Source: JACOTV01 sp964445135 (GTDB lineage: Bacteria; Patescibacteriota; Microgenomatia; UBA1406; GWC2-37-13). Taken from it: 22,300 bases of DNA. The DNA lies in contig CAYUJW010000013.1 of NCBI GenBank assembly GCA_964445135.1, forward strand, positions 1 through 22,300. The letters run 5' to 3'. Shown here piece after piece: positions 1 to 6,537 of the stretch (the stretch's first letter is position 1; each line of letters opens with the position of its first letter). Both the position numbers and the translations under genes were made by a program. The notes below the pieces were generated by a model. It worked only from the letters and a program-made list of their open reading frames with translations. It ran no database searches and was not told the origin of the DNA.

Positions 1-150
1 ATGGCAGCACTACCCAAACGAAAACACTCAAAAATGAGAAAAGGTAAGCGAATGAGCGAGCGTTCTGTTACGCTCCCACAGCTTGTTCCTTGTCTCGCAT
101 GTCGTGAGCCAAAGCTTCCTCATCAGCGCTGTAAAGCATGCGGTAAGTAA
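1..150 (+). CDS. rpmF: 50S ribosomal protein L32
   Basis: A 49-residue protein, too short to appear in a long-ORF list, read from the first base of the window. It starts MAALPKRKHSKMRKGKR, the usual basic L32 N-terminus, then has the LVPC segment. Two CxxC pairs (CLAC at about residues 29-32 and CKAC near the C-terminus) form the zinc ribbon of Cys4-type L32. L32 sits on the 50S subunit near the exit tunnel side. The length is slightly below the usual 55-60 residues, through a shortened tail after the last CxxC. The region upstream lies outside the window, so its promoter cannot be judged. It is 76 bp ahead of nusB on the same strand, a common arrangement for a translation/transcription cluster. 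The identification is firm; a start further upstream is unlikely because the ATG fits the family N-terminus. Confidence 0.95.
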   Translation: MAALPKRKHSKMRKGKRMSERSVTLPQLVPCLACREPKLPHQRCKACGK

Positions 151-226
151 TTGCCGAGCAATAATGTCGTTGTTGTGTGGCTTGTAGCACAATTGGCGCC
201 GGTATGGCGCATTCTTCACATTTCTC

Positions 227-580
227 ATGGATATACGTCACCAAAAACGAATCGCAATATTCCAAGACCTTTTTGCAAGTGATTTCTCCGATGGCAAAAA
301 TGCCTCAAAAATTACCCCAATTCTTGAGAAAAAGGCAGAAATAGACCGTATTATCAGCGAGCATGCCACGCGCTACCCTATTGAACAGATGGCAAAAGTT
401 GACCTTGCCGTGTTGCGACTTGCCGTATATGAGCTATACTTTGAAGAGGCGCCAGAACCTCAAAAAGTTGTTATTGATGAGGCAGTCCAGCTTGCACGCG
501 AATATGGAAAAGACCAATCATTTTCATTTGTAAATGGGGTGTTAGCCGCAATCATCAAGTCCCGGTCGGGCAATGTCTGA
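227..580 (+). CDS. nusB: Transcription antitermination protein NusB
   Basis: This 117-residue all-helical protein matches the NusB family: an opening MDIRHQKRIAIFQDLFASDF helix, the central PIEQMAKVDLAVLRLAVYEL segment, and the C-terminal VVIDEAVQLAREYGKDQSFSFVNGVLAAI signature region, described here by its parts. NusB with S10 (NusE) binds the boxA RNA element and supports antitermination of rRNA transcription. It is a little shorter than the usual 130-145 residues. ATG at 227 is the first in-frame start; the upstream ATG at 204 is in another frame. There is no Shine-Dalgarno sequence ahead of it (the preceding bases are CTTCACATTTCTC). It lies between rpmF and rnc on the same strand, 44 bp before rnc, in a stable-RNA and ribosome gene cluster. 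Confidence 0.95.
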   Translation: MDIRHQKRIAIFQDLFASDFSDGKNASKITPILEKKAEIDRIISEHATRYPIEQMAKVDLAVLRLAVYELYFEEAPEPQKVVIDEAVQLAREYGKDQSFSFVNGVLAAIIKSRSGNV

Positions 581-624
581 AAGCCAAGTGTAACGCACGC
601 ATATTACAATTACCGTTTTTTGTC

Positions 625-1332
625 ATGTCTCAATCACCCAAACTCCAGGCACTTCAGCAAAGCATTACTATTCATATAGTTGACCAGCAACTTCTGCTGA
701 ATGCATTTGTGCACCGATCGTATTTAAATGAACATCGTACGTTTCCACTTCCTTCAAATGAAAAGCTGGAGTTTCTCGGAGACAGCGTTTTATCGCTTAT
801 CACCTCCGTCTATTTATTCCGAAATTACCCCCAGCTGCATGAAGGTGATTACACCGAAATTAAGGCGTCAATTGTCAAAACGAGCAGCTTAGCTGATGCC
901 GCACGCGCCTTGGATCTGGGCTCCTGCTTACTGCTTTCAAAGGGAGAAGAGCGAGGTGGAGGGCGAGATAATACGAATTTGCTCGCCGATTGTTTTGAGG
1001 CCCTTATTGCGGCGATATTTCTTGATCGCGGATTTGATGCCGCCTTTGACTTCGTGTGCATGCACTTGTTTGGGACGAAGTTGGATGAAGTCATTCAAAA
1101 CAACGCGTACCATTCAAATAAAAGTCAGCTTCAAGAGTTTGTGCAAGCTACACGAAAAGTTACTCCAATCTACAAGACTCTCAAGGAAGATGGCCCAGAA
1201 CACAATCGGGTATTTACCATTCAAGTGTCTGTCGCAGGACGCGCAGTAGGCATGGGAGTTGGACGATCGAAGAAGGAAGCTGAAGAATTGGCAGCTGAGC
1301 AGGCGCTGAGTGCCCTTGGAGACTCCAAGTAA
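625..1332 (+). CDS. rnc: Ribonuclease III
   Basis: This 235-residue enzyme cuts double-stranded RNA, including the rRNA precursor. The RNase III signature NEKLEFLGDSVL lies at residues 45-56, with catalytic Asp53. The second acidic motif DCFEALIAAIF begins at residue 122 and supplies catalytic Glu125. The 72-residue distance between the two matches that of the well-studied enzymes. The C-terminal third (about residues 160-232) is a dsRNA-binding domain: SQLQEFVQ at its start and GRSKKEAEELAAEQAL at its end. Length is normal for the family. The start has no Shine-Dalgarno sequence; a TACAAT hexamer at 605-610 lies 14 nt upstream of the ATG and could serve as a -10 element. It follows nusB by 44 bp and precedes rpsP. 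Confidence 0.97.
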   Translation: MSQSPKLQALQQSITIHIVDQQLLLNAFVHRSYLNEHRTFPLPSNEKLEFLGDSVLSLITSVYLFRNYPQLHEGDYTEIKASIVKTSSLADAARALDLGSCLLLSKGEERGGGRDNTNLLADCFEALIAAIFLDRGFDAAFDFVCMHLFGTKLDEVIQNNAYHSNKSQLQEFVQATRKVTPIYKTLKEDGPEHNRVFTIQVSVAGRAVGMGVGRSKKEAEELAAEQALSALGDSK

Positions 1333-1365
1333 ATCCACTCGGCAAAAGATGTGTGACTGTTGCGC

Positions 1366-1394
1366 TTGTCTTGGCGTCTTAGGGATGCTATAAT
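1366..1394 (+). promoter_or_regulatory. Promoter ahead of rpsP
   Basis: A -35-like TTGTCT (1366-1371) and a perfect -10 TATAAT (1389-1394) are separated by 17 bp in the rnc-rpsP gap. The predicted start near 1401 gives a leader of about 33 nt. This is one of the few genes here with a real leader, yet it still has no Shine-Dalgarno sequence. Confidence 0.7.
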
Positions 1395-1433
1395 CTAGAC
1401 ATCAATTTTTGATTTTTTCAAGAAATAATATAT

Positions 1434-1688
1434 ATGGCAGCTACAATCAGACTCATGCGATTTGGTAAGAAACGTTTTCCAACCTACCGAATTGTCGCAA
1501 TCGACAAAAGAAAATCTCGCACCAGCGAATATTTAGACCTCATTGGAGTATATCAACCAGTTGGTGATCATACCGTGCTGGAATTGAGTAAGTCTAAGCT
1601 TGAGAAATGGCAATCACAAGGAGCTGAACTTTCAGAAGGAATGCTGAAGCTTATGAAGAATAAGAAAGCCATCACCTTCACTGAATAA
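1434..1688 (+). CDS. rpsP: 30S ribosomal protein S16
   Basis: An 84-residue protein with the conserved S16 opening IRLMRFGKKRFPTYRIVAID and the following YLDLIGVYQP segment. S16 is an early-binding 30S protein that stabilises the 16S rRNA 5' domain. Length is typical (75-90 residues). The ATG at 1434 lies about 33 nt below the predicted transcription start; the upstream bases (AAGAAATAATATAT) have no clear Shine-Dalgarno motif. In many bacteria rpsP is followed by rimM, trmD and rplS; here it is followed at once by the convergent pilO, so the usual rpsP operon is broken up. Confidence 0.97.
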   Translation: MAATIRLMRFGKKRFPTYRIVAIDKRKSRTSEYLDLIGVYQPVGDHTVLELSKSKLEKWQSQGAELSEGMLKLMKNKKAITFTE

Positions 1689-1739
1689 TCTTCCTCAAGC
1701 TAATATCTTCTTCGGCGCAAGCGTCACCTTTACCCCTCC

Positions 1740-2426
1740 TTAAAACGGGTTCTTTTTTGTCTCAAAACTATAATCCTGTTCCCCAGTTGCCGTGGGCGCG
1801 GCAAGATCATAGGTAATAGTCCCCTTTATCTGGTCAAGCTTGCGTATTGTCTCCTCATATTCAATCGCCCGGTCTGCGGGGGTGGGTGACTCAATATAAA
1901 AATTCATGTCAAGCTGGACTTCCCCTGGAGTTTGAGGATTAATCTTTAACTTTTCCATGGTGATAAGGCGACCACCATCAACTTGATATGAGTCAAGAAA
2001 TGTAAGAAACGATTGACTGTCGCCAATTCCGCGCACCACAATTGAAAGCTTTGAATCGGTCGATTCAGTCAAGTTGATTTGGTATGAAACGATTTGAAAT
2101 TGTGTTCTTTGCGAAAGGTTTTCAAGCGATTGAATAATGCTAAAGTAATCCTGAGACTGTGGAATGAGTCGACTCATGAGTAAGAGATCCTGGTCAATAG
2201 TCTCTCGCTCAAGCGCAAAGTTTTGAATAAGATCTTTCTTCGTGCGAAGCTCATCAAGCTCAAGACGAGTGGTGTTTAGCTTATTTTGGATTTCGCTCAC
2301 CCGTGCATTTACCGTCATCAAAACGGCGATGATGCATGCGGTAATGACGCTTAAGAGCAACAAATACGGTATGTGTTTTTTGAAATACAGCCTCGACAAT
2401 GTGTTTACATGTTTAGTTTGTGCCAT
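1740..2426 (-). CDS. pilO: Type IV pilus inner-membrane alignment protein PilO
   Basis: Taken from the ATG at 2426 (MAQTKHVNTLSRLYF...), giving 228 residues; an ATG at 2480 is also open but would add 18 polar residues and overlap pilN by 68 bp, so I prefer the downstream start with a 14-bp overlap. The architecture is PilO-like: a short cytoplasmic N-terminus, one membrane helix (about residues 18-38, rich in Leu, Ile, Val and Ala), a coiled coil (VSEIQNKLNTTRLELDELRT), then a periplasmic-type alpha/beta ferredoxin-like domain. PilO pairs with PilN to link cytoplasmic PilM to the outer parts of the pilus machine. Last gene of the minus-strand pilus cluster, converging on rpsP. Sequence conservation in PilO is low, so the assignment rests on architecture plus position after pilM and pilN. 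Confidence 0.85.
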   Translation of the reverse strand: MAQTKHVNTLSRLYFKKHIPYLLLLSVITACIIAVLMTVNARVSEIQNKLNTTRLELDELRTKKDLIQNFALERETIDQDLLLMSRLIPQSQDYFSIIQSLENLSQRTQFQIVSYQINLTESTDSKLSIVVRGIGDSQSFLTFLDSYQVDGGRLITMEKLKINPQTPGEVQLDMNFYIESPTPADRAIEYEETIRKLDQIKGTITYDLAAPTATGEQDYSFETKKNPF

Positions 2427-3012
2427 AGGGTGAGATGAATTTAAATGTTGCGTCAAACGTGAGTTGGTATAGCTCCTCATCGCCTGATGTTGCGCTTGTG
2501 GACGTTGTGCTTTGGCTTGAGAAATTATTCATAGAAAGCTCTTCAAAATGCGACAAGAACGCGGGCGATTCGATGAATCGAAAGGATTGAAGGAGGTCAT
2601 CAAAGGTTAAAAATTTAATCGTAAAGGTCGCCTCACGCTCTTTGTTTATACTAAACTCGCTCAGAGTTGCAGCTTGACTGCTTTGTTTGAGTGTTCCAAG
2701 TAATATGTCGTAGTATGGGGTGATGTGAGCATCATCTTGTATGTATGTATCAAACTGACGAACCTTCTTGCCTAATAATGAGAGCTTTGCCTCCTGCTGT
2801 TGTGTCCCCTCCATTGTACGAAGGAGCTCTGCCTTTTGAGCTTCTGCCGCTTGAAGTTGTGATGAAAGTGAATAGAGGTATATTCCAACTACCGCACATA
2901 TCATGAGAAAAATCCCCACATATACATACGTTGCCGTTCGAAGATACGCATATCTGTGTTGTAATGCGAGGATAGATGCGCGGTTTTGAAGTAGATTAAT
3001 GCGCTGATTCAT
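2413..3012 (-). CDS. pilN: Type IV pilus assembly protein PilN
   Basis: A 199-residue protein beginning MNQRINLLQNR. The INLLQ peptide corresponds to the conserved INLLP motif by which PilN docks into PilM. One membrane helix follows (about residues 28-50, TYVYVGIFLMICAVVGIYLY), then a coiled coil (QLQAAEAQKAELLRTMEG) and a C-terminal alpha/beta domain. Together with PilO it forms the membrane heterodimer of the alignment complex. Its ATG overlaps the TGA of pilM (ATGA, 3009-3012), indicating translational coupling. The bases GGGAG, about 10 nt upstream and inside pilM, are the nearest thing to a Shine-Dalgarno sequence in this cluster. Its end overlaps the pilO start by 14 bp. Confidence 0.9.
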   Translation of the reverse strand: MNQRINLLQNRASILALQHRYAYLRTATYVYVGIFLMICAVVGIYLYSLSSQLQAAEAQKAELLRTMEGTQQQEAKLSLLGKKVRQFDTYIQDDAHITPYYDILLGTLKQSSQAATLSEFSINKEREATFTIKFLTFDDLLQSFRFIESPAFLSHFEELSMNNFSSQSTTSTSATSGDEELYQLTFDATFKFISPYGTN

Positions 3013-4046
3013 GGCAATTGCGCTCCCATGGCAATGATAAAGTGAGCAAGTTGCTTCCCCGTTATTTGCTGCTCTGCTTCGTAGGTAAAAAATGGAGACA
3101 CATCAAGCATCTCACACGGCAAGCCGGTGTATTTTGCAATCAAACGATCAAATGCATAAAAATCATTAGCACTGTTTATGAGAAATATCCCATTTATGCG
3201 AGACTTCCCCTGCTTCACGGCATTCATAGATTTTTCAAGCTCCTGAAGGTATTGTTTCATAAGAGTGAGCAATATGTGGCCCGTGTTTGGTTCGTGTGCG
3301 CTGAGCGCCCCTGACGTCTCCAACAGACGACGCGCTTCAGGGCGCACAATATTGAGGTTGATTTCAAGCTCCTTCAGAAAGAGTGAGTAGCCAATGGGCA
3401 ATGTGTGGGTGTGGGTGATCGCATGTTTGCACTGATCAAAAAAATAAAAAGACGAACTCGCATGTGCCATATTGATGAGGATGTACCCTTCGGTATCTTC
3501 CTCCCGATCCTCAAGTTGGGTAAAGAGCATTTTACAGGCACGGTTCAGTGCGCTCACTTCATTCTCAAGCCGTAGCGGCAATACTCCTGCTTGTTCAACT
3601 GTTGACTCAGTCATTTGAACCATCTTTTGGGGTGCGGCCACAATGAGAATGAGGTTCTTTTTGTTCCACTTATTCTCATAGACTACTTCGATGCTGATGT
3701 TTACCTCATCAAGCGGCATGGGAATGAATTGATCGGCCTGATACTTTATGGCGGATAACAATTCTTTTTCGTGAAGTTGTGGCATCTCAAGTATTCGGCT
3801 ATAGGTTTCGCTATCGGGGACGATAATGTTTACGTTTGTAGACTTCGCTTGTGATTGTGCAATAAGCGACTTAATGCGTGCGGATTGAGCGTCGCGCACG
3901 GTTTGTTGTTCGCTTTTAAAAAATGTCGGTTCAGCATCAACCACATGGAGTGACTGAAGTGCATACACCCCATTACCAGCTGGCTCAAACTGGATCAATT
4001 TTAAGTGTGTTTCGGATATATCAATGGTGAATACAGAAGAGGCCAT
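3009..4046 (-). CDS. pilM: Type IV pilus assembly ATPase-like protein PilM
   Basis: This 345-residue protein belongs to the PilM/FtsA actin-like family. It opens with the phosphate-1 style strand VFTIDISETHLKLIQFE and contains the PilM segment YSRILEMPQLHEKELLSAIKYQADQFIPMP (residues about 81-110, described by its ends). It also has the paired-domain layout with YILINMAHASSSFYFF as the second nucleotide-pocket strand. Cytoplasmic PilM binds the INLLP peptide of PilN and couples it to the motor ATPases. The gene is coupled to pilN by a 4-bp overlap. It has its own promoter candidate: -35 TTGACT, 17 bp, -10 CATACT ending 6 nt before the ATG. It is therefore probably leaderless even though it follows the pilin genes by only 47 bp. 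Confidence 0.92.
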   Translation of the reverse strand: MASSVFTIDISETHLKLIQFEPAGNGVYALQSLHVVDAEPTFFKSEQQTVRDAQSARIKSLIAQSQAKSTNVNIIVPDSETYSRILEMPQLHEKELLSAIKYQADQFIPMPLDEVNISIEVVYENKWNKKNLILIVAAPQKMVQMTESTVEQAGVLPLRLENEVSALNRACKMLFTQLEDREEDTEGYILINMAHASSSFYFFDQCKHAITHTHTLPIGYSLFLKELEINLNIVRPEARRLLETSGALSAHEPNTGHILLTLMKQYLQELEKSMNAVKQGKSRINGIFLINSANDFYAFDRLIAKYTGLPCEMLDVSPFFTYEAEQQITGKQLAHFIIAMGAQLP

Positions 4047-4052
4047 GGTATC

Positions 4053-4081
4053 AGTATGGGAAATTATGAGCCATAAGTCAA
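4053..4081 (-). promoter_or_regulatory. Promoter of pilM (leaderless type)
   Basis: Read on the minus strand: TTGACT (4081-4076), 17 bp, CATACT (4058-4053), then GATACC and the pilM ATG at 4046. The -10 end lies 6 nt before the start codon, so transcription should begin at or next to the A of ATG. The -10 matches consensus at only 4 of 6 positions. Confidence 0.5.
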
Positions 4082-4093
4082 CGGCCAGTCACG

Positions 4094-4639
4094 CTACCTG
4101 TTGCGCAGTTGCTGTGTCGCTTGATATGTTAGGGAAAATGGAATAAGTGGCGAAGTTGCATCAAATGAAATGTCCACCGTTGGACGTGAGGCGGCGCCTG
4201 ATCTTTTGCAGCTTGCCGTGAGATTGCTGATTACAACTGGTGAGCTGGTAAGAGTCGCCGCTGAGGCGAGTTTTGAAGAATGAGAAGCGATCGAACCTGC
4301 GACTGTTGAAAAGTAAAATGAATTGCCATCGATATCTTTAAACACCAATGGGCTGGCCGATACAGCGGTGGTTTGTGCTGCGCATATCTCATTTGCAGTG
4401 GTTGCGGGATATGCGCTATGAACTGATATTGCACGATTGCGAATCAAGAGCTTTATGTTTGAGTATGCACTGTCTGCTTGGGATTTTGTTTCCTCAACTC
4501 CCAAAACGCGTGCTTGTTGACGGATGACTGAGACGAAAATAGTCATCAAAAGCGGGATTGTCACGGCCACAATCATGATAACAATGAGCATTTCAATGAG
4601 CGTAAACCCAGAGGTGGTGTGTTGGCGAACGCGATTCAT
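4094..4639 (-). CDS. Minor pilin / type II pseudopilin (GFTLIE type)
   Basis: A 181-residue prepilin with a class III leader: a short basic N-terminus (MNRVRQHTTSG), cleavage predicted between Gly11 and Phe12, then FTLIEMLIVIMIVAVTIPLL with Glu at +5. The remaining part has a long helical region with Ser/Thr-rich strands and two cysteines (residues about 86 and 143) that could form a disulfide. It resembles PilW/GspJ-like minor pilins in size and position, but I cannot assign a specific subtype. Minor pilins prime pilus assembly and may form the tip. Its ATG overlaps the stop of the upstream minor pilin by the ATGA arrangement (4636-4639). There is no Shine-Dalgarno sequence. Confidence 0.85.
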   Translation of the reverse strand: MNRVRQHTTSGFTLIEMLIVIMIVAVTIPLLMTIFVSVIRQQARVLGVEETKSQADSAYSNIKLLIRNRAISVHSAYPATTANEICAAQTTAVSASPLVFKDIDGNSFYFSTVAGSIASHSSKLASAATLTSSPVVISNLTASCKRSGAASRPTVDISFDATSPLIPFSLTYQATQQLRNR

Positions 4640-5103
4640 AATGGGCGGGTCAATAGCAACGTAACAGGCACGGTAAAGGTATTTGAACCTTCATTCCATG
4701 TAACCACCACAAATGCCTCAACTTGATATTGACCATTTGCAATCGAAGTGCGGGTAATGGATAAGGTGCGTTTAAATACTTGGCCCAAGGTATAGCTGGT
4801 GCAATCGCCAACTGAAGGCCAAGTAGTAATTGGACTGGTGTTGAAGCAATAAAGGGTTGGGGTCGCGTTGGTACGATTGGCAACAAAAGTGTCCCAGTCC
4901 GCCTCAGATTCTGCAAGCAACCATTCTGATAGCTGACCTGCGTAGTGTGTGGCAATCGTACGACGTTCAGCAGTTTTTGAGACGCGAAGCGCCTGTGTTG
5001 CAATGGCCAGCGTAGTGACAAATACTAAGCTCAGCAAAGAGGTAAACACCAACACCTCAATCAAGGTGAATGCTTGCCGAAGTGGTGATTGGTTAACACG
5101 CAT
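4636..5103 (-). CDS. Minor pilin / pseudopilin (AFTLIE type)
   Basis: A 155-residue prepilin. The leader MRVNQSPLRQA is followed by FTLIEVLVFTSLLSLVFVTT, giving the N-methylated-type hydrophobic helix with Glu at +5. The residue before the cleavage site is Ala instead of the usual Gly. The C-terminal domain has two cysteines (YCFN and DCTS) and ends in a beta-rich stretch. It is PilV/GspI-like in size and position, but the subtype is uncertain. It starts 11 bp inside the end of the preceding pseudopilin and is coupled by ATGA overlap to the next one, so the minor pilins appear to be translated as a linked block. Confidence 0.83.
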   Translation of the reverse strand: MRVNQSPLRQAFTLIEVLVFTSLLSLVFVTTLAIATQALRVSKTAERRTIATHYAGQLSEWLLAESEADWDTFVANRTNATPTLYCFNTSPITTWPSVGDCTSYTLGQVFKRTLSITRTSIANGQYQVEAFVVVTWNEGSNTFTVPVTLLLTRPL

Positions 5104-5359
5104 ACAGGTTACCGATTGTACTGATGCCAGAAGTATTAATTTGGATGGCTTTACATTTGGAAATGCTGCTGTTTCTGATCACNNNNNNNNNNNNNNNNNN
5201 NNNNNNNNNNNNNNNNNNNNNNNNNNNNNNNNNNNNNNNNNNNNNNNNNNNNNNNNNNNNNNNNNNNNNNNNNNNNNNNNNNGTCAAAATCCCCATTACC
5301 GCAATAACAACAATGATCTCAATGAGCGTAAACCCTTTTCGTATTTCTGTATAGTTCAT
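5093..5359 (-). CDS. Pseudopilin gene interrupted by an assembly gap
   Basis: Two fragments are readable. The N-terminal piece (5359 down to 5283) encodes MNYTEIRKG followed by FTLIEIIVVIAVMGIL, a canonical prepilin with Gly at -1 and Glu at +5. After 100 Ns, the C-terminal piece (5182 down to 5093) encodes a tail with AIQINTSGISTIGNLYAC, which resembles the end of FimT/GspH-type pseudopilins. The 100-N run is a conventional placeholder. Taken literally the protein would be only 88 residues, well below the usual 140-180, so the real gap is probably longer. The fragments may even belong to two genes. I use ATG 5359, just 2 bp after the upstream pilin stop; an ATG at 5389 lies inside that pilin and adds an implausible leader. 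Confidence 0.7.
   Translation of the reverse strand: MNYTEIRKGFTLIEIIVVIAVMGILXXXXXXXXXXXXXXXXXXXXXXXXXXXXXXXXXXVIRNSSISKCKAIQINTSGISTIGNLYAC
5183..5282. other. Assembly gap (100 Ns)
   Basis: Exactly 100 undetermined bases, the usual scaffold-join placeholder of unknown true length, inside the pilin cluster. Nothing can be said of its content except that it should carry the middle of at least one pseudopilin gene. Confidence 0.98.
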
Positions 5360-5361
5360 GA

Positions 5362-5814
5362 TTATTTGCCACCAAGTGGTCCGACGCAATAGTTACATAC
5401 CGCGCTGGTGCAGCTGCCACAGGTGGAGGTGGTTGATGACGCGGCTTCAAAGCGTGCGCCAAGCGTGTAGTCTGCGCCTGAGGACAGTTGAGTGTAATAG
5501 TAGCTGGTCGTTGGACATTTTGGATCGTGTGGATTTTTTGGAAGATAGGTATTTGTACCGTCAGTAATTCCCGTGGTTGAAGCGCAACTAACATCAATTG
5601 CGGCAGGATAGATGTTATTTGTGTTGCGATAGAGCTCGAGTGCGCTTCTCATAATTTCCACATCGGCCAATCGCCTTGAGTCTCGTGCGCTTCTGAGCGC
5701 TGCTGAATAGGAAAATAACCCAATTGTTGAAAGGATGGTGATAAGCGCCGTCACTATGAGGATTTCAATAAGCGTAAACGCCTGACGGAATCGGTTATTG
5801 GTTGTGTGTCTCAT
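5362..5814 (-). CDS. Type IV pilin, probable major or abundant pilin (PilA/GspG-like)
   Basis: A 150-residue prepilin and first gene of the cluster. Leader MRHTTNNRFRQA, then FTLIEILIVTALITILSTIG. The following segment ARDSRRLADVEIMRSALELY and NIYP matches the PilA/GspG alpha-1 C-half (RxADxxxIxxALExY...YP), typical of the most abundant pilin. Ala occupies the -1 site. Six cysteines occur: one after DVS, one in DPKC, and a C-terminal CGSC-x4-CNYC pair just before the terminal GPLGGK. That is unusual for a major pilin and suggests disulfides or a metal site. A strong leaderless promoter lies directly upstream. First position, its own promoter and GspG-like sequence argue for the main pilin, but I cannot exclude a minor role. 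Confidence 0.85.
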   Translation of the reverse strand: MRHTTNNRFRQAFTLIEILIVTALITILSTIGLFSYSAALRSARDSRRLADVEIMRSALELYRNTNNIYPAAIDVSCASTTGITDGTNTYLPKNPHDPKCPTTSYYYTQLSSGADYTLGARFEAASSTTSTCGSCTSAVCNYCVGPLGGK

Positions 5815-5821
5815 GTAATTT

Positions 5822-5867
5822 ACTATACCAGATGGGAGGTGCGTATCACAATGCGGACAATGGGAGG
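5822..5867 (-). promoter_or_regulatory. Pilin promoter (leaderless) with flanking direct repeats
   Basis: On the minus strand: -35 TTGTGA (5851-5846), 18-bp spacer, extended -10 TGG-TATAGT (TATAGT at 5827-5822), then 7 nt (AAATTAC) to the ATG at 5814. The transcript should start at about the start codon. An 8-bp direct repeat (plus-strand ATGGGAGG at 5832-5839 and 5860-5867) has one copy in the -35/-10 spacer and one just upstream of -35, 28 bp apart. This is a possible regulator site. Confidence 0.65.
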
Positions 5868-5870
5868 CTA

Positions 5871-6473
5871 TTATTTCGCGTGGTATAGCAAGCTTACGCT
5901 GTCGGCGATGCTTTGTGGGGTGATGTTTTGAGCCAGCAAGACTCGGAGTTTCAGCAGCGCACGTAAGCGGGTTGTATCATTTTTCGTGCTCAGCTGTTGG
6001 CGTTCGTGGGCAATGGCACCATCGATGAGTGTGCGCACCCCATCTTCATCATTTGTGGTATGAAACGCTTGAAGCTGTGCAATGCTTGGCGCCGCCTGAC
6101 GATTATTTACCTGCAGTTTTTCACTTTGAAAATGAACAATGCGAGTGCGGGATCGAATGGTTGGAATTGCCGCCTGCTCGGTCGGACAAATCAATATGAA
6201 GTGATCTTCCTCAAACGGTTGCTCCAGTGTCTTAAGCATTGCATTTTGTGCCTCTTGGGCTGCCGTCTCAAATCGATCAATAACAAACATTCGTCCAGAT
6301 TGAATCCGATATGCCGTTTCAAGCTGTATTTCACGCACTTGTGCAATGGTTAGCTCTTTTTCAGTTGGACTAATCCAGTAGGTATATTCGGGAAGAATGT
6401 GATGCTTTGCGGCATATTCTTCAATCCAAGGGCGTGCGGTTTCAAGAGTCGTAACAAGAAGATGGGCGATCAT
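5871..6473 (-). CDS. holB: DNA polymerase III delta-prime-like clamp-loader subunit
   Basis: A 200-residue AAA+ protein of the clamp loader. The core motif AAQEAQNAMLKTLEQP (about residues 70-85) and the later TIRSRTRIVHF (sensor/arginine-finger SRx element) are those of HolB/DnaX proteins. RMFVIDRFETA is the degenerate Walker B strand. There is no Walker A (P-loop) and no zinc-binding cysteine module. The protein begins directly with a shortened AHLLVTTLETARPW region, and the C-terminal collar domain is very short compared with the about 330-residue E. coli subunit. It could be called a minimal delta-prime. It stands between the two pilus blocks, divergent from pilB, with no evident functional link. 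Its -10 (TAAAAT) ends 9 nt before the ATG, so its leader is nearly absent. Confidence 0.8.
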   Translation of the reverse strand: MIAHLLVTTLETARPWIEEYAAKHHILPEYTYWISPTEKELTIAQVREIQLETAYRIQSGRMFVIDRFETAAQEAQNAMLKTLEQPFEEDHFILICPTEQAAIPTIRSRTRIVHFQSEKLQVNNRQAAPSIAQLQAFHTTNDEDGVRTLIDGAIAHERQQLSTKNDTTRLRALLKLRVLLAQNITPQSIADSVSLLYHAK

Positions 6474-6478
6474 ATTTA

Positions 6479-6529
6479 TTGCATTTTAGCAGACAGGTAC
6501 GATATAGTGAATATAGCACGCATATATTT
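6479..6529. promoter_or_regulatory. Overlapping divergent promoters for holB (-) and pilB (+)
   Basis: The 64-bp gap (6474-6537) holds two facing promoters. Plus strand, for pilB: TTGCAT (6479-6484), 18 bp, TATAGT (6503-6508), leader about 23 nt. Minus strand, for holB: TTCACT, 17 bp, TAAAAT, with the -10 ending 9 nt before the ATG at 6473. The elements interleave, so RNA polymerase is unlikely to occupy both at once. Confidence 0.5.
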
Positions 6530-6537
6530 TCACTACT

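Noticed and set aside
192..210. GCGCC-GGTAT-GGCGC hairpin between rpmF and nusB
   Set aside because: A 5-bp stem without T run and without conservation data; likely chance.
1400..1419. ATCAA-TTT-TTGAT followed by T-rich bases in the rpsP leader, resembling an attenuator
   Set aside because: The stem is 5 bp and almost all A-T, too weak to act as an intrinsic terminator.
2427..2480. Upstream ATG (2480) for pilO, extending it by 18 residues
   Set aside because: The extension is polar, lies entirely within pilN coding sequence, and the ATG at 2426 gives the normal PilO N-terminus.
3018..3314. Plus-strand ORF of 98 codons opposite pilM
   Set aside because: It is antisense to a clear pilM gene and its translation shows no domain or membrane pattern.
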